A DNA stretch of 34,220 nucleotides, taken from the NCBI GenBank assembly GCA_025353105.1, contig JANXRG010000108.1, positions 1-34,220 on the forward strand. The letters are read 5' to 3'. The position numbers and the translations under genes are program-made. Source of the DNA: Verrucomicrobiota bacterium. Lineage in GTDB: Bacteria; Verrucomicrobiota; Verrucomicrobiia; Chthoniobacterales; SZAS-18. Positions within the stretch are counted from its first letter, which is position 1, and the number at the start of each line of letters is the position of its first letter. The notes under the pieces were generated by a model. The model had not been told where the DNA came from and did no database searches. It worked only from the letters and a program-made list of their open reading frames with translations. Of the stretch, positions 22,845 through 30,998 are shown one piece after another.

Positions 22845-23483
22845 ATGACCCCGCCCCGCGCCAAGCGCCCGCGTGATGCCTTCACGCTGCTCGAGATCAT
22901 TCTCTCGGTGGCGATCTTGTCGATGGTCGCGCTTGCGCTCTACCAGTTCGTCGGCTCGACGTTGATCTCCGCAAGCGTCGCCTACAACGCCGGTACGCTG
23001 CAGTCTGAGTTGGCGGGATTCAATCGAGTTTTCCAGGCGCAGGCCGCGAACCTGCCGGCCCGCGTGCCGAGCGGCGCGCAGTTGTTGACGGGGAAATCGA
23101 AACGGGGCGCAGGCGCCGCCGCGGATTCCATCATGTGGATCAGCCCGCCGGGAAATGGCGTCTTCGCGCGTCGTGGCGAGGGATATTTTTTTGCCACGCT
23201 CGAGCTCGTCCCCAACCGGGATGGCTCCCGGCTCGTCCTTTCGCGCGCGGTCATCCAGCCCGATCCCAATCTCCCGCCGAAACCGCTTCCGGACGTGCCG
23301 CTGATTTCCAACGTGGCTTCCTTCGAGGTCGCGTATTACGACGCGCGCATCAACAGCTGGGTGGATGACTGGAATGACCCGGTCGCGCTTCCGAATTTGG
23401 TCCGTTTTCGGATGCGATTCACCACCGGCGCCCCCGACTACGAAACGGTTATTCGCCTCCCGACCAAGACCGCCCGAACATGA
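22845..23483 (+). CDS. gspJ: type II secretion minor pseudopilin GspJ-like
   Basis: A 212-residue pseudopilin from ATG 22845 (MTPPRAKRPRDA, then FTLLEIILSVAILSMVALALYQF). A TTG at 22833 overlapping the gspI stop is a possible alternative. Glu is at +5, and the -1 residue is again Ala. The large beta-rich C-terminal domain includes GEGYFFATLELVPNRDG, RLVLSRAVIQPDPN and the closing FRMRFTTGAPDYETVIRLP, consistent with GspJ. It probably packs with GspI and GspK at the pseudopilus tip. Its stop overlaps the gspK start. Confidence 0.85.
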   Translation: MTPPRAKRPRDAFTLLEIILSVAILSMVALALYQFVGSTLISASVAYNAGTLQSELAGFNRVFQAQAANLPARVPSGAQLLTGKSKRGAGAAADSIMWISPPGNGVFARRGEGYFFATLELVPNRDGSRLVLSRAVIQPDPNLPPKPLPDVPLISNVASFEVAYYDARINSWVDDWNDPVALPNLVRFRMRFTTGAPDYETVIRLPTKTART

Positions 23484-24406
23484 ACCAGCTGACCCCCCTG
23501 CCGCCGCGCCGCCGGCCCGGATCCTCGGGGACTGCGATGCTGCTCGTCATCTGGGCGTTGATGCTGCTGACGTTTGTCGTGCTCGCGCTGGCGCGAAAGG
23601 TCGCGACAGATCTGGATTGGCAGGCGGAGGAGAACCTCGCGCTCGACGCGCACGCCATGGCGTATTCCGGATTGCAGATCGCGCTCCATTCGGCCTCGAC
23701 CTACAAGACGCCCGCGCTCGTCCAGCAATTTCCCGATCAGCGCGGTTTCGTCACACGCATCAAGGGTGAAGGCGGGCGATTGAACCTCAACTGGATTCTT
23801 GCCGGAGAGGAACCGAAGAAGCTCGAGACCCTCAAGAATTACCTCGCGACGAAGGGACTCGCGTTCGCCGAGCGCGAGGCATTCGTTGATTCCCTCCTCG
23901 ACTGGGTGGACGCGGACGACGTGCGCCGCTTGAACGGCAACGAGACGCCGGTGCGCGGTCCGATTGCCAACCAACCGCTGCGCGATCTCGCCGAGCTTTA
24001 CCAGATTCCCGCGTGTGATCCGCTGACCTCGCAGAGCGGTTGGGAGAAGGATTTCACGTTGTTGAGCCAGGGGCCGATCGACGTGCAATGGGCGAACGAG
24101 GACGTGCTCTCGTCGATCCCTGGGATCGGCCAGCGCAGCGCGCGGGGCCTCGTGCAGTTTCGCGCCGGGCCGGATCAGGAGGATGGCACCGCAGACGACA
24201 TCAAGCTCACGGACCTGCGGCAGGTGCAGGGTTTGCTGGGATTGGCGAAGGTGGACTTCGATGCCCTTGGCGGCCTTCTTTCGTTGAACGACCCGACAAT
24301 CCATATTACTAGCGAGGGACGTGCGGGCCCGATCAAGCGCTATATTGACGTCGTTGCGACCAAAGGGGGCAACCAGCCCCAGATTATCCAGTGGAGAGAA
24401 AACTGA
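23480..24406 (+). CDS. gspK: type II secretion tip protein GspK-like
   Basis: A 308-residue protein starting at ATG 23480, overlapping the gspJ stop (ATGA). The N-terminus is PPRRRPGSSGTAMLLVIWALMLLTFVVLALA: a pilin-like helix without Glu at +5, as is typical of GspK. The large globular domain has FVDSLLDWVDADDVRRLNGNE, the GspK hallmark with its acidic metal-binding residues. A helix-hairpin-helix-like stretch follows (VLSSIPGIGQRSARGLVQFR). In known systems GspK caps the tip made with GspI and GspJ. Family assignment is confident from the DWVDxDD motif and gene order. Confidence 0.9.
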   Translation: MNQLTPLPPRRRPGSSGTAMLLVIWALMLLTFVVLALARKVATDLDWQAEENLALDAHAMAYSGLQIALHSASTYKTPALVQQFPDQRGFVTRIKGEGGRLNLNWILAGEEPKKLETLKNYLATKGLAFAEREAFVDSLLDWVDADDVRRLNGNETPVRGPIANQPLRDLAELYQIPACDPLTSQSGWEKDFTLLSQGPIDVQWANEDVLSSIPGIGQRSARGLVQFRAGPDQEDGTADDIKLTDLRQVQGLLGLAKVDFDALGGLLSLNDPTIHITSEGRAGPIKRYIDVVATKGGNQPQIIQWREN

Positions 24407-25662
24407 AAACACCGCCCCCGCCGGCTCCGACCCCCTGCGCGCTTGCACCCGGAGCCTCGGCGGGCGCCTGGACGCTCACCGCGGGACCAACCGGCGCCCG
24501 GACGACGGCCGAGTACTCGAGCCTTGAGGAGGCGGCGGTCGCGGCCGCCGATCGCGCGGAGGAAATCGTCCTCTTCGTTCCCCTCGAATGGGTCATGCTG
24601 CAACGGATGCAGCTCCCGGCCGCCTCCTCCGACGAACGCTTGGAAATGGCGCAACTGCAGCTCGAGAAGGTGCTGCCCTACTCGATCGACGCGGCCGTCA
24701 CGGGGCTCGAAGTCATTCGCGAAAACGAGGGGGCCAGCGATGTCGCCGTCATCGTGGCGCCGGTCGACCGCCTGCTCGAGGGCGCCCGCCCCCTGGCCGA
24801 TCGCTCGCGCTGGCCCGGCAAGGTCTTTCTCAATCTTGCCCGCGCCTGTCCGGATTCGACCCGCGACGAAAACTCGCTTCTCGCCATTGAGGAACACGGC
24901 CGCGTGGTCGTGGGCATTTGCGAGCGAGGGGTGATCAGCTTCGCGCAGCCCCTCGGCGGAAATTCCGCCGCCACGATCCGCTCCGAGATCGGGCCGATTC
25001 TCATGGGCGCGGAACTGGCGTCCGCCCCCACCAATGTCCAGACCGTCCGGATCGACGCGCGTCGACGGGACCTTGAGCCCGTGTTTATGGCTGAGCTCGG
25101 TGTCCCGGTCGAGTGGATCGATCTCGACCAGGCCACGCCGACTCCGGGCGCCGCGGATCTGCAACCGCCGCAGTGGAAAAATCAGCGCGATCGCGCGGGA
25201 CGCGTCGACCGCGTGAAACACACCGCGGTGCTCGCCGCCGCGGTCTATGCAGGCATCCTCGTTCTCGGCGTGCTGTTCATCGCATTTCTGAAAATGCGCG
25301 TGTCGTCGCTCGACGCCTCCATCGCGACGAACGCCCCCCGCGTTACGGAAATCCAGGCCAGCATGAAGCGCTGGAACGCGCTCGCACCCGCGCTCGATCG
25401 TCGTCTGTACTTAATCGAGGTCCTGCACAACATCTGCGAGAGCATCCCGTCCACCGATCTCCGCATCACAAGCTACGACCAGTCACCGCGCGAGATCCTC
25501 GTGCAGGGCGAAGCGCCGTCGGCCTCGCTGGCCACGGACCTGAACGAGAAACTGAAGGCGCGGCCCGAGCTGGCCGGCCTGAGGTTCAGCGCCGAACCAC
25601 CCCAAATCCTCGCCAACGGCCGCGCGCGATTCCGCATCAGCATCTCCTTTGGCGGAGCCTGA
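24391..25662 (+). CDS. gspL: type II secretion platform protein, GspL/PilM-PilN-like
   Basis: A 423-residue protein from GTG 24391, overlapping gspK by 16 bases. The N-terminal cytoplasmic part (about 25-260) looks like the actin-like PilM/GspL domain that docks GspE, with VLFVPLEWVMLQRMQLP, EMAQLQLEKVLPYSID and VAVIVAPVDRLLEGA. A single transmembrane helix lies at about 277-300 (VLAAAVYAGILVLGVLFIAFL). It is followed by a PilN/GspL-like periplasmic domain with a coiled region and the ferredoxin-like end ITSYDQSPREILVQGEAPSA. The extra N-terminal Pro-rich stretch (PPPPAPTPCALAP) is unusual. Name from context and architecture; similarity to canonical GspL is low by eye. Confidence 0.8.
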   Translation: MERKLKTPPPPAPTPCALAPGASAGAWTLTAGPTGARTTAEYSSLEEAAVAAADRAEEIVLFVPLEWVMLQRMQLPAASSDERLEMAQLQLEKVLPYSIDAAVTGLEVIRENEGASDVAVIVAPVDRLLEGARPLADRSRWPGKVFLNLARACPDSTRDENSLLAIEEHGRVVVGICERGVISFAQPLGGNSAATIRSEIGPILMGAELASAPTNVQTVRIDARRRDLEPVFMAELGVPVEWIDLDQATPTPGAADLQPPQWKNQRDRAGRVDRVKHTAVLAAAVYAGILVLGVLFIAFLKMRVSSLDASIATNAPRVTEIQASMKRWNALAPALDRRLYLIEVLHNICESIPSTDLRITSYDQSPREILVQGEAPSASLATDLNEKLKARPELAGLRFSAEPPQILANGRARFRISISFGGA

Positions 25663-25687
25663 AACATCCCTCCGCTTTTTCCCCATC

Positions 25688-26281
25688 GTGAAGCTGCCCA
25701 ATGTTCCCTTTCAGTGGCCGAAGATCCGCCCGCCGGAAGCCTTCACCCGACTTTCGGTCCGCGAGCGAAAGCTCCTGCTGCTCGTCGCAACCGCCGTTTT
25801 CGTCGTGCTCAATCTGTTGGTCATTCGCGGGTTGCTGCGGTCGATCAACGAACTCCGCGCGCAATGGAGCGCGCGCAGCATGACGGCGACCGCCTCCAAG
25901 GCGCTCCTTTCGCAATCGACGCTGTGGGCAAAACGCGAGGCATGGCTCAACGAGAAGCAGCCCGCGATCGGGGCGGGCCGCGACCGCGCCAGCATCGATC
26001 TGCTCAACGACCTCGAGACGCTGACGCGCAACAACGGTTTGCTGCTCGACGCCCCGCCCGTGATCAATCCCGCGGAGAAAGTCGGCGCGGATGCTTCCTT
26101 CCAGTCCGTCTCCGTCAGCATCGATACGAAGGGCACTTGGGCCGCCGTTGCGCGCTTCCTGCATACCGTGCAGCAACCCGAGCGCTTCATCGTCTTTGAA
26201 AGCGCGACGGTGCAGACCGATCCGAGTGACAGCAATTTGCTGCGCGGCAAATTCCGCATCGCGAAATGGTACAAACCGTGA
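25688..26281 (+). CDS. gspM: type II secretion platform protein, GspM/PilO-like
   Basis: A 197-residue protein from GTG 25688 (a TTG at 25649 is possible but would overlap gspL). After a short cytoplasmic segment with LSVRERKLLLLVATAVFVVLNLLVIRGLL, which is the charged-then-hydrophobic start of GspM and PilO, there is one transmembrane helix at about residues 31-50. A coiled coil follows (INELRAQWSARSMTATASKALL), then a ferredoxin-like periplasmic domain (VSIDTKGTWAAVARFLHTV, FRIAKWYKP). It should dimerise with the GspL-like protein in the inner membrane. The stop overlaps the next gene by 16 bases. Confidence 0.78.
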   Translation: MKLPNVPFQWPKIRPPEAFTRLSVRERKLLLLVATAVFVVLNLLVIRGLLRSINELRAQWSARSMTATASKALLSQSTLWAKREAWLNEKQPAIGAGRDRASIDLLNDLETLTRNNGLLLDAPPVINPAEKVGADASFQSVSVSIDTKGTWAAVARFLHTVQQPERFIVFESATVQTDPSDSNLLRGKFRIAKWYKP

Positions 26282-27030
26282 TCACCGGAACCCTCCGCCT
26301 CAGTTCCCGCCGCGCCGTGATCGGCGTTGGCGCTCTCGCGCTCGCTCTGGCCGGTCCGGCCCGAGCGGAGGATCCGGAGGTGATCCCCGCGGCGTATCCC
26401 CTTTCGCGTTACGAGAAGACGCTCGCTCGCTCGCCGTTCGCCTTACCGACCTCCAACGCGCCCAGCGTCGCGCAGACGCAAAAGCAGCCCGGTTGGTCGG
26501 ACGATCTCTACATTGCCGGGGTTATGACCATCGGCGAAAAAAACGTCGTCACCATTTCGCAGCGCGGCGATTCCCAACGCTTTCTCCTGGCGAGCGGCGA
26601 GGAGAGTCCGCAGGGCGTCAGCGTGATCAACGTGCAGTGGAGCGAGCAACTCGGGCAGACGCGCGTGACCGTAAAGAAGGGGGCGGAATTTGCCGTCTTG
26701 CTCTTCGATCAAGCCTCGCTCGCGTTCACGCGTTCAGCCGCGCCGGCGCCGCGCGTCAACAGCCCCACCCCGCCGCCCGCTAACTTCGCCCCGCCCGGTG
26801 GAAATCCTGTGCGGCCGCTGCCCCAGCGCGTGCCCGCCGGCGGTCCGACGTTGCCGAATCCCGGCGGCCAGGCAGTGCCCATTGCGCCGGTTCCCGGCGC
26901 CGCGGCCAATCCGGGCGGCACGGACTTCCCGCGCCCGCGCCCCCGCCAGATCATCCGCGCCGAGCCCAACGCGCCGGCCACCCCGCCCCCGCGCGCACCG
27001 GCCGCCAGCGGTGAGGCGCTGCCCGACTAA
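26266..27030 (+). CDS. exported Pro-rich T2SS-associated protein, GspC/PilP-like
   Basis: A 254-residue protein starting at ATG 26266, overlapping gspM by 16 bases and last in the gspH-led operon. A signal peptide is visible (residues about 12-35, ending GPARAED). Residues about 85-150 form a small beta domain: LYIAGVMTIGEKNVVTISQRG, RFLLASGEESPQGVSVINVQW, TRVTVKKGAEFAVLLFD. This resembles the HR domain of GspC and the beta domain of PilP, which contact the secretin N0 domain. The last 100 residues are Pro/Gly/Ala-rich and disordered. Unlike GspC, it has no retained cytoplasmic anchor of the usual type. A GspC/PilP role is inferred from place in the operon. Confidence 0.65.
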   Translation: MVQTVITGTLRLSSRRAVIGVGALALALAGPARAEDPEVIPAAYPLSRYEKTLARSPFALPTSNAPSVAQTQKQPGWSDDLYIAGVMTIGEKNVVTISQRGDSQRFLLASGEESPQGVSVINVQWSEQLGQTRVTVKKGAEFAVLLFDQASLAFTRSAAPAPRVNSPTPPPANFAPPGGNPVRPLPQRVPAGGPTLPNPGGQAVPIAPVPGAAANPGGTDFPRPRPRQIIRAEPNAPATPPPRAPAASGEALPD

Positions 27031-27059
27031 ATTCTGCCATCGCACTCGCGCACTTTCAG

Positions 27060-27593
27060 ATGCCTCCGCGTGCCAATGCTTATCAACGGGCCATCGATGT
27101 GGATTACGAGACGGTCGGCGGGTGGATGCTGTTCTTTTGCATCTCAATGTGCGTGCTTCGTCCCGTCGTCGGCGGTTTTCAGATTTATCTGGAAGTGTCC
27201 GCGTTCGCCTGGAAGGAGGCGAATTTCCCTGGCCGCCTGCTCTTTGCCTCGGCCGTCGGCGTCGAGTTAAGCGTGATCGCGTTTGGCCTTGTCGCCGGCA
27301 TCTTCCTGTGGCGACTTCGCCCGCGTGGCATTTGGATGGCCAAGACCTTTCTCCTCGTCCAGTTTCTCGTTCCGGTTCTCTTCCTGATTGCACTCACGAC
27401 CTTCGTCAAAGTGCTCGGCGGCGATTCGGCTGCCCTGGTTCCAGTCATGCTTCCCGCCCTGGGCCGGGCGCTCGTCTACGGCGTGGTCTGGTGGCTCTAC
27501 CTTTCGCGCTCGCACCGCGTGAAGCGCACCTACGAACTGGTCCGCCAGCGCGCGGAGGGGTTCTCCGTCGAGTCTGCTCCGGCTGGCGTCTGA
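27060..27593 (+). CDS. DUF2569-type membrane protein
   Basis: A 177-residue protein with four transmembrane segments: VGGWMLFFCISMCVLRPVVG, ASAVGVELSVIAFGLVAGIFLW, MAKTFLLVQFLVPVLFLIALTTF and LGRALVYGVVWWLYLSRS. The GGWMLFFCI start and the closing WWLYLSRSHRVKRTYEL fit the DUF2569 family pattern. The cytoplasmic tail is basic. Function is unknown for the family. It follows the T2SS operon by 29 bases, so read-through is possible, but nothing else links it to secretion. Confidence 0.75.
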   Translation: MPPRANAYQRAIDVDYETVGGWMLFFCISMCVLRPVVGGFQIYLEVSAFAWKEANFPGRLLFASAVGVELSVIAFGLVAGIFLWRLRPRGIWMAKTFLLVQFLVPVLFLIALTTFVKVLGGDSAALVPVMLPALGRALVYGVVWWLYLSRSHRVKRTYELVRQRAEGFSVESAPAGV

Positions 27594-27619
27594 CGGCGGG
27601 ACGAATCGCGCGCCGGCAC

Positions 27620-27647
27620 TTTTCATCCCTCGAAGTCCAGCCAGATT
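27620..27647 (+). promoter_or_regulatory. putative promoter of the DegT aminotransferase gene
   Basis: TTTTCA (27620-27625, four of six) and CAGATT (27642-27647, three of six) are separated by 16 bases. The ATG at 27654 is six bases past the -10 box. Tentative. Confidence 0.3.
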
Positions 27648-27653
27648 GCACGC

Positions 27654-28850
27654 ATGCAAGTTCCCCTCCTTGATCTCAAGGCGCAATACGGTCCGCTCCG
27701 CGATTCGATCGAGGTCCGCCTCCGTGAGGTGGTTGAATCCCAGTATTTCATCCTTGGACCGGTCGTCGCTGAATTCGAAGTCGCCATCCGCGACTACTGC
27801 CACAGCGCCTTCGCCGTTGGCATGTCCAGCGGCACCGATGCGCAACTCGCGATCCTGATGCACCTCGGAATCGGTCCCGGCGATGCGGTCATCACCACGC
27901 CCTTCACCTTCTTCGCCACCGCCGGTTGCGTGTCGCGCGTCGGAGCCCGGCCGATTTTCTGCGACATCGAGGCCGGCACCTTCAATCTCTCGCCCGCGGC
28001 GGTGGCGTCGTATCTCGGCAACGTCGCGCGGCGGGACGCCGACGGGGTGCTGCGCGCACCGACCGGCGAACGCATCCGGGCGATTGTGCCGGTGCATCTC
28101 TTCGGTCTTTGCGCGGCCATGAAAGAATTTCTGGCCCTCGGCAAGGCGTACGGCATCCCTGTGCTCGAGGATGCCTCGCAGGCTATAGGCGCCGAGTACC
28201 CCTTTCCTGATGGTCTCCGGGGCGATGCGGGCTCGATGGGCGAGTTCGGCTGGTACTCGTTTTTCCCGTCCAAAAATCTTGGCGCATTCGGCGATGCCGG
28301 ACTCGCCGTCGGGCGCGACGTGCGCGACGAGGCGCCGCTGCGCGCAATGCGGATGCACGGCATGGACACGCAATACGTTCATCGTTTTGTCGGCGGGAAT
28401 TTCCGGCTCGACGCGTTGCAGGCCGCCGTGCTCTCCGTGAAGCTGCCCCACCTTGATGGCTGGTCCGATGCCCGCCGCGACCATGCGGCGCTTTATCGCA
28501 AGTTGTTCGAAGCCGCCGGGCTGACCGGAAAGATCACCCTTCCGGCGGAGCCCTACGCCCAGGCCGGTCTGCGCCACCATCACATCTATCACCAATACGT
28601 GATCCGGACGCCCCGGCGCGACGAATTGCTGGCTCATCTCAAATCCTGCGGCATCGGCTGCGCCGTCTATTATCCGTTGCCGCTCCATTTGCAGGAGTGT
28701 TTTGCCGCGCTGGATTATCGCGCGGGCGCTTTCCCGGAATCCGAGCGGGCCGCCGCGGAAGTGCTGGCGCTGCCGGTGTATCCCGAGTTGACGCGCGAGC
28801 AAATGATCTTTGTGGTCGAGAGCATCGCTGAATTTTTCCGCCGCGGTTGA
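27654..28850 (+). CDS. DegT/DnrJ/EryC1/StrS-family aminotransferase
   Basis: A 398-residue PLP-dependent aminotransferase of the family that aminates keto-sugar nucleotides for O-antigen or other surface sugars. The start reads MQVPLLDLKAQYGPL, the typical N-terminus. The cofactor-binding segment is MSSGTDAQLAIL. Then VITTPFTFFATAGCVSRVGARPIFCDI and VPVHLFGLCAAM are conserved. The PLP-stacking/Asp region is VLEDASQAIGAEY and the Schiff-base Lys207 is in FFPSKNLGAFGDAG. Near the end, HHHIYHQYVIR and YYPLPLHLQECF are standard. No other nucleotide-sugar gene is adjacent, so the product cannot be named. The start is supported by the conserved first residues. Confidence 0.95.
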   Translation: MQVPLLDLKAQYGPLRDSIEVRLREVVESQYFILGPVVAEFEVAIRDYCHSAFAVGMSSGTDAQLAILMHLGIGPGDAVITTPFTFFATAGCVSRVGARPIFCDIEAGTFNLSPAAVASYLGNVARRDADGVLRAPTGERIRAIVPVHLFGLCAAMKEFLALGKAYGIPVLEDASQAIGAEYPFPDGLRGDAGSMGEFGWYSFFPSKNLGAFGDAGLAVGRDVRDEAPLRAMRMHGMDTQYVHRFVGGNFRLDALQAAVLSVKLPHLDGWSDARRDHAALYRKLFEAAGLTGKITLPAEPYAQAGLRHHHIYHQYVIRTPRRDELLAHLKSCGIGCAVYYPLPLHLQECFAALDYRAGAFPESERAAAEVLALPVYPELTREQMIFVVESIAEFFRRG

Positions 28851-28856
28851 ATCCGC

Positions 28857-28885
28857 TTTTCAAATCGAAAGCGAGCGCTTACTTC
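28857..28885 (+). promoter_or_regulatory. putative promoter of the anchored-protein gene
   Basis: TTTTCA (28857-28862) and TACTTC (28880-28885) are separated by 17 bases. The ATG at 28894 lies eight bases past the -10 box and no Shine-Dalgarno site is seen, so a leaderless transcript is plausible. Confidence 0.35.
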
Positions 28886-28893
28886 TCCCGTCT

Positions 28894-29571
28894 ATGAGCG
28901 ATCAACAAAATCAAGGCATGGGTTGCTTTGCCAAGGGCTGCCTCACCCTCGTGGTGGTGGGCATTGCCATGGCCGCGATCATTGGCGGCAGTGTCTACTA
29001 TTATTTTGGCAAGTTCGTCGACAACCTGACTTCGACCCAACCCGTCGCCATCCGGGTCGAGCAGCCGACCGACACCCAATACGAAAATGCCTCGATGTTG
29101 CTCAAGCGACTCTCTGAAGCGTACCAAAGTGGTCAGGAAACGACGGTTGAACTCACCGCTGCGGATCTGAATGCGCTGATTGCGCGCCGTCCGGATTTTG
29201 AAAAGATGCGCGGTAAATCGTTTATCACCATTGCGGACGGAAACTTCGGCGCCGAGGTCAGCGTTCCCCTTGACCAAGTTCCGCTCTCGCGGCTGAAAAG
29301 CCGCTATTTCAACGGCAAATTCGTCGCCTTTTTCGAATGGAGTAACGGCGAAATCAGCTTCAAGCCGAAGCTGATCGAGGCGAATGGGAAGTCCATGCCG
29401 GATTGGGCGCTGTCGCAGGTTGCCACCGCCGACGCTCAACGCCAGATCAACGAAGAGCTCAAGAAGTCCACGAATCGCGGCGCCCGCGAGCAACTCGAGC
29501 GTTTCAAGTCCATTCGCGTCGTCGGCGATCGCGTGATTCTCGTGACCAAGGCCGGACCGCCGAAGAAATAG
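28894..29571 (+). CDS. single-pass membrane-anchored protein of unknown function
   Basis: A 225-residue protein from ATG 28894 (MSDQQNQGMGCFAKGCLTLVVV). The frame is open to 28810, inside the aminotransferase gene, but that extension is shadow sequence. One transmembrane segment lies at about residues 15-40, preceded by GCFAKGC, which is common in small anchored proteins. The remaining 185 residues are outside the cytoplasm and mix helices (ENASMLLKRLSEAYQSGQE, TAADLNALIARRPDFEKM) with strands (KSFITIADGNFGAEVSVPL, GEISFKPKLIEANGKSM). I do not recognise a named family. HflX follows by 68 bases; no functional tie is implied. Confidence 0.75.
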   Translation: MSDQQNQGMGCFAKGCLTLVVVGIAMAAIIGGSVYYYFGKFVDNLTSTQPVAIRVEQPTDTQYENASMLLKRLSEAYQSGQETTVELTAADLNALIARRPDFEKMRGKSFITIADGNFGAEVSVPLDQVPLSRLKSRYFNGKFVAFFEWSNGEISFKPKLIEANGKSMPDWALSQVATADAQRQINEELKKSTNRGAREQLERFKSIRVVGDRVILVTKAGPPKK

Positions 29572-29639
29572 GCCGGTCCGGCGACGGCCGCGGCGGGCAG
29601 AGATTGCACGAGCGATTTTTTCTGCGAGAGAAAACGGGC

Positions 29640-30986
29640 ATGTCACAGATTGTCGATCGACCAAGCTCCGCGGGAACAAAGGCGTTTCTTGTGGGAGTCC
29701 ACGTGGGCGCCGACACGGCGGCGGAAGGCCGCAGCCTGCTCGAGGAACTGGGTGAATTGGTCTGGACGCTCGGTCTGCCCGTGGTGGGAACAATGCTGGT
29801 CAAGGTGACCGGACTGCAAGCGGCCTATTTCACCGGCACCGGCAAGGCCGCGGAGATTGTGGAGCTGGCCAAGGCGGCTGGCGCGGGCGTCATCATTATT
29901 GACAATCAGATCACGCCCGGCCAGCAGCGTAATTGGGAGAAGCTCTCCGGGCTGGCGGTCATCGATCGCGAGGAAGTGATTCTCGACATTTTTGCGCAGC
30001 GCGCACGGACGATGGAGGCAAGGTTGCAGGTCGCGCTTGCCCGCGCTCAGTATTCCCTGCCGCGGCTGACGCGGGCGTGGAGCCACTTGAATCGCCAGCA
30101 GGGCGGCGGTCTCGGCGGCAAGGGCGAAGGCGAGAGTCAGCTCGAAATCGATCGCCGCCTCGTGCGCCGCAGCATCGAAAAACTGAAGGCCGAACTCACC
30201 GTGGTGCGCTCGCAGCGGGCCACGCAGCGCAAACGTCGCCAGCGCGTCCCCCTTCCCCGTGCCTCCATCGTCGGCTACACCAACGCCGGTAAATCATCGC
30301 TGCTGAAAAAGCTCACCGGCGCGGACGTCTTCATCGAAGACAAACTCTTCGCGACGCTCGACCCCACCACCCGCCGGGTGGATCTGCCGAATGGGCAGAC
30401 TCTGCTCCTGACCGACACCGTCGGATTCGTGCGCCGCCTGCCAACTCGCCTGGTCGAGGCGTTCAAGGCGACGCTGGAGGAGGCGGTGCTCGCCGAGTTC
30501 CTGATTCATGTGCTCGATGCGAGCGATCCGGAAGTGTACGCTTTTCACGCCACCACGATGAGCGTGTTGCACGAACTTGGCGCCGACGAAAAACCGATTC
30601 TGACGGTGCTGAACAAGGTGGATCGACTGGCCGGGAATGAAGTCCTTCTCCCGTTGAAGCGGCATTTTCCCGACGCCTTGTGCATCTCGGCCAAGACCGG
30701 TGAGGGGCTCGACGAGTTGCTGCATCGCGCGGCCGAGTTGTTGTCCGACCATCCGGCGGTCGTTGAACTTCTTCTCCCGCACGACCGCGGTGAATTACTC
30801 TCTCTGCTACACCGCCATGGCCAGGTGCTGTCCTCGGCGGTGGAACCCGGCGGCATGCGCGTGCAGGCGGTGGTTCCACCCCGCATCCGGCCAAAGTTCG
30901 ACGCGTTCATCCTTCCGGCCAAACCCGCGCCGAAGCCCCGGGCGGTCCGAAAACGCCGGGTGCCGGCGCCCGCCAGCGGGCGCTGA
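29640..30986 (+). CDS. hflX: ribosome-associated GTPase HflX
   Basis: A 448-residue GTPase that in other bacteria splits stalled or hibernating ribosomes. The N-terminal HflX domain includes VKVTGLQAAYFTGTGKAAEI, the conserved IIIDNQITPGQQRNWEK and VIDREEVILDIFAQRARTMEA, with RLTRAWSHLNRQQGG and the Gly-rich linker before G1. The G domain has G1 GYTNAGKSS (212-220), G2 in FATLDPTTR, G3 DTVGF, G4 NKVD (325-328) and G5 SAKTGEG. A basic C-terminal tail of about 30 residues (KPAPKPRAVRKRRVP) is extra. GAGAG lies 11 bases before the ATG at 29640, a weak ribosome site. Confidence 0.96.
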   Translation: MSQIVDRPSSAGTKAFLVGVHVGADTAAEGRSLLEELGELVWTLGLPVVGTMLVKVTGLQAAYFTGTGKAAEIVELAKAAGAGVIIIDNQITPGQQRNWEKLSGLAVIDREEVILDIFAQRARTMEARLQVALARAQYSLPRLTRAWSHLNRQQGGGLGGKGEGESQLEIDRRLVRRSIEKLKAELTVVRSQRATQRKRRQRVPLPRASIVGYTNAGKSSLLKKLTGADVFIEDKLFATLDPTTRRVDLPNGQTLLLTDTVGFVRRLPTRLVEAFKATLEEAVLAEFLIHVLDASDPEVYAFHATTMSVLHELGADEKPILTVLNKVDRLAGNEVLLPLKRHFPDALCISAKTGEGLDELLHRAAELLSDHPAVVELLLPHDRGELLSLLHRHGQVLSSAVEPGGMRVQAVVPPRIRPKFDAFILPAKPAPKPRAVRKRRVPAPASGR

Positions 30987-30998
30987 TGCCTGGCACCC

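Noticed and set aside
27267-28802. A 511-residue minus-strand frame opposite the DegT aminotransferase
   Set aside because: It is the complement of a well-supported gene and shows no family motif.
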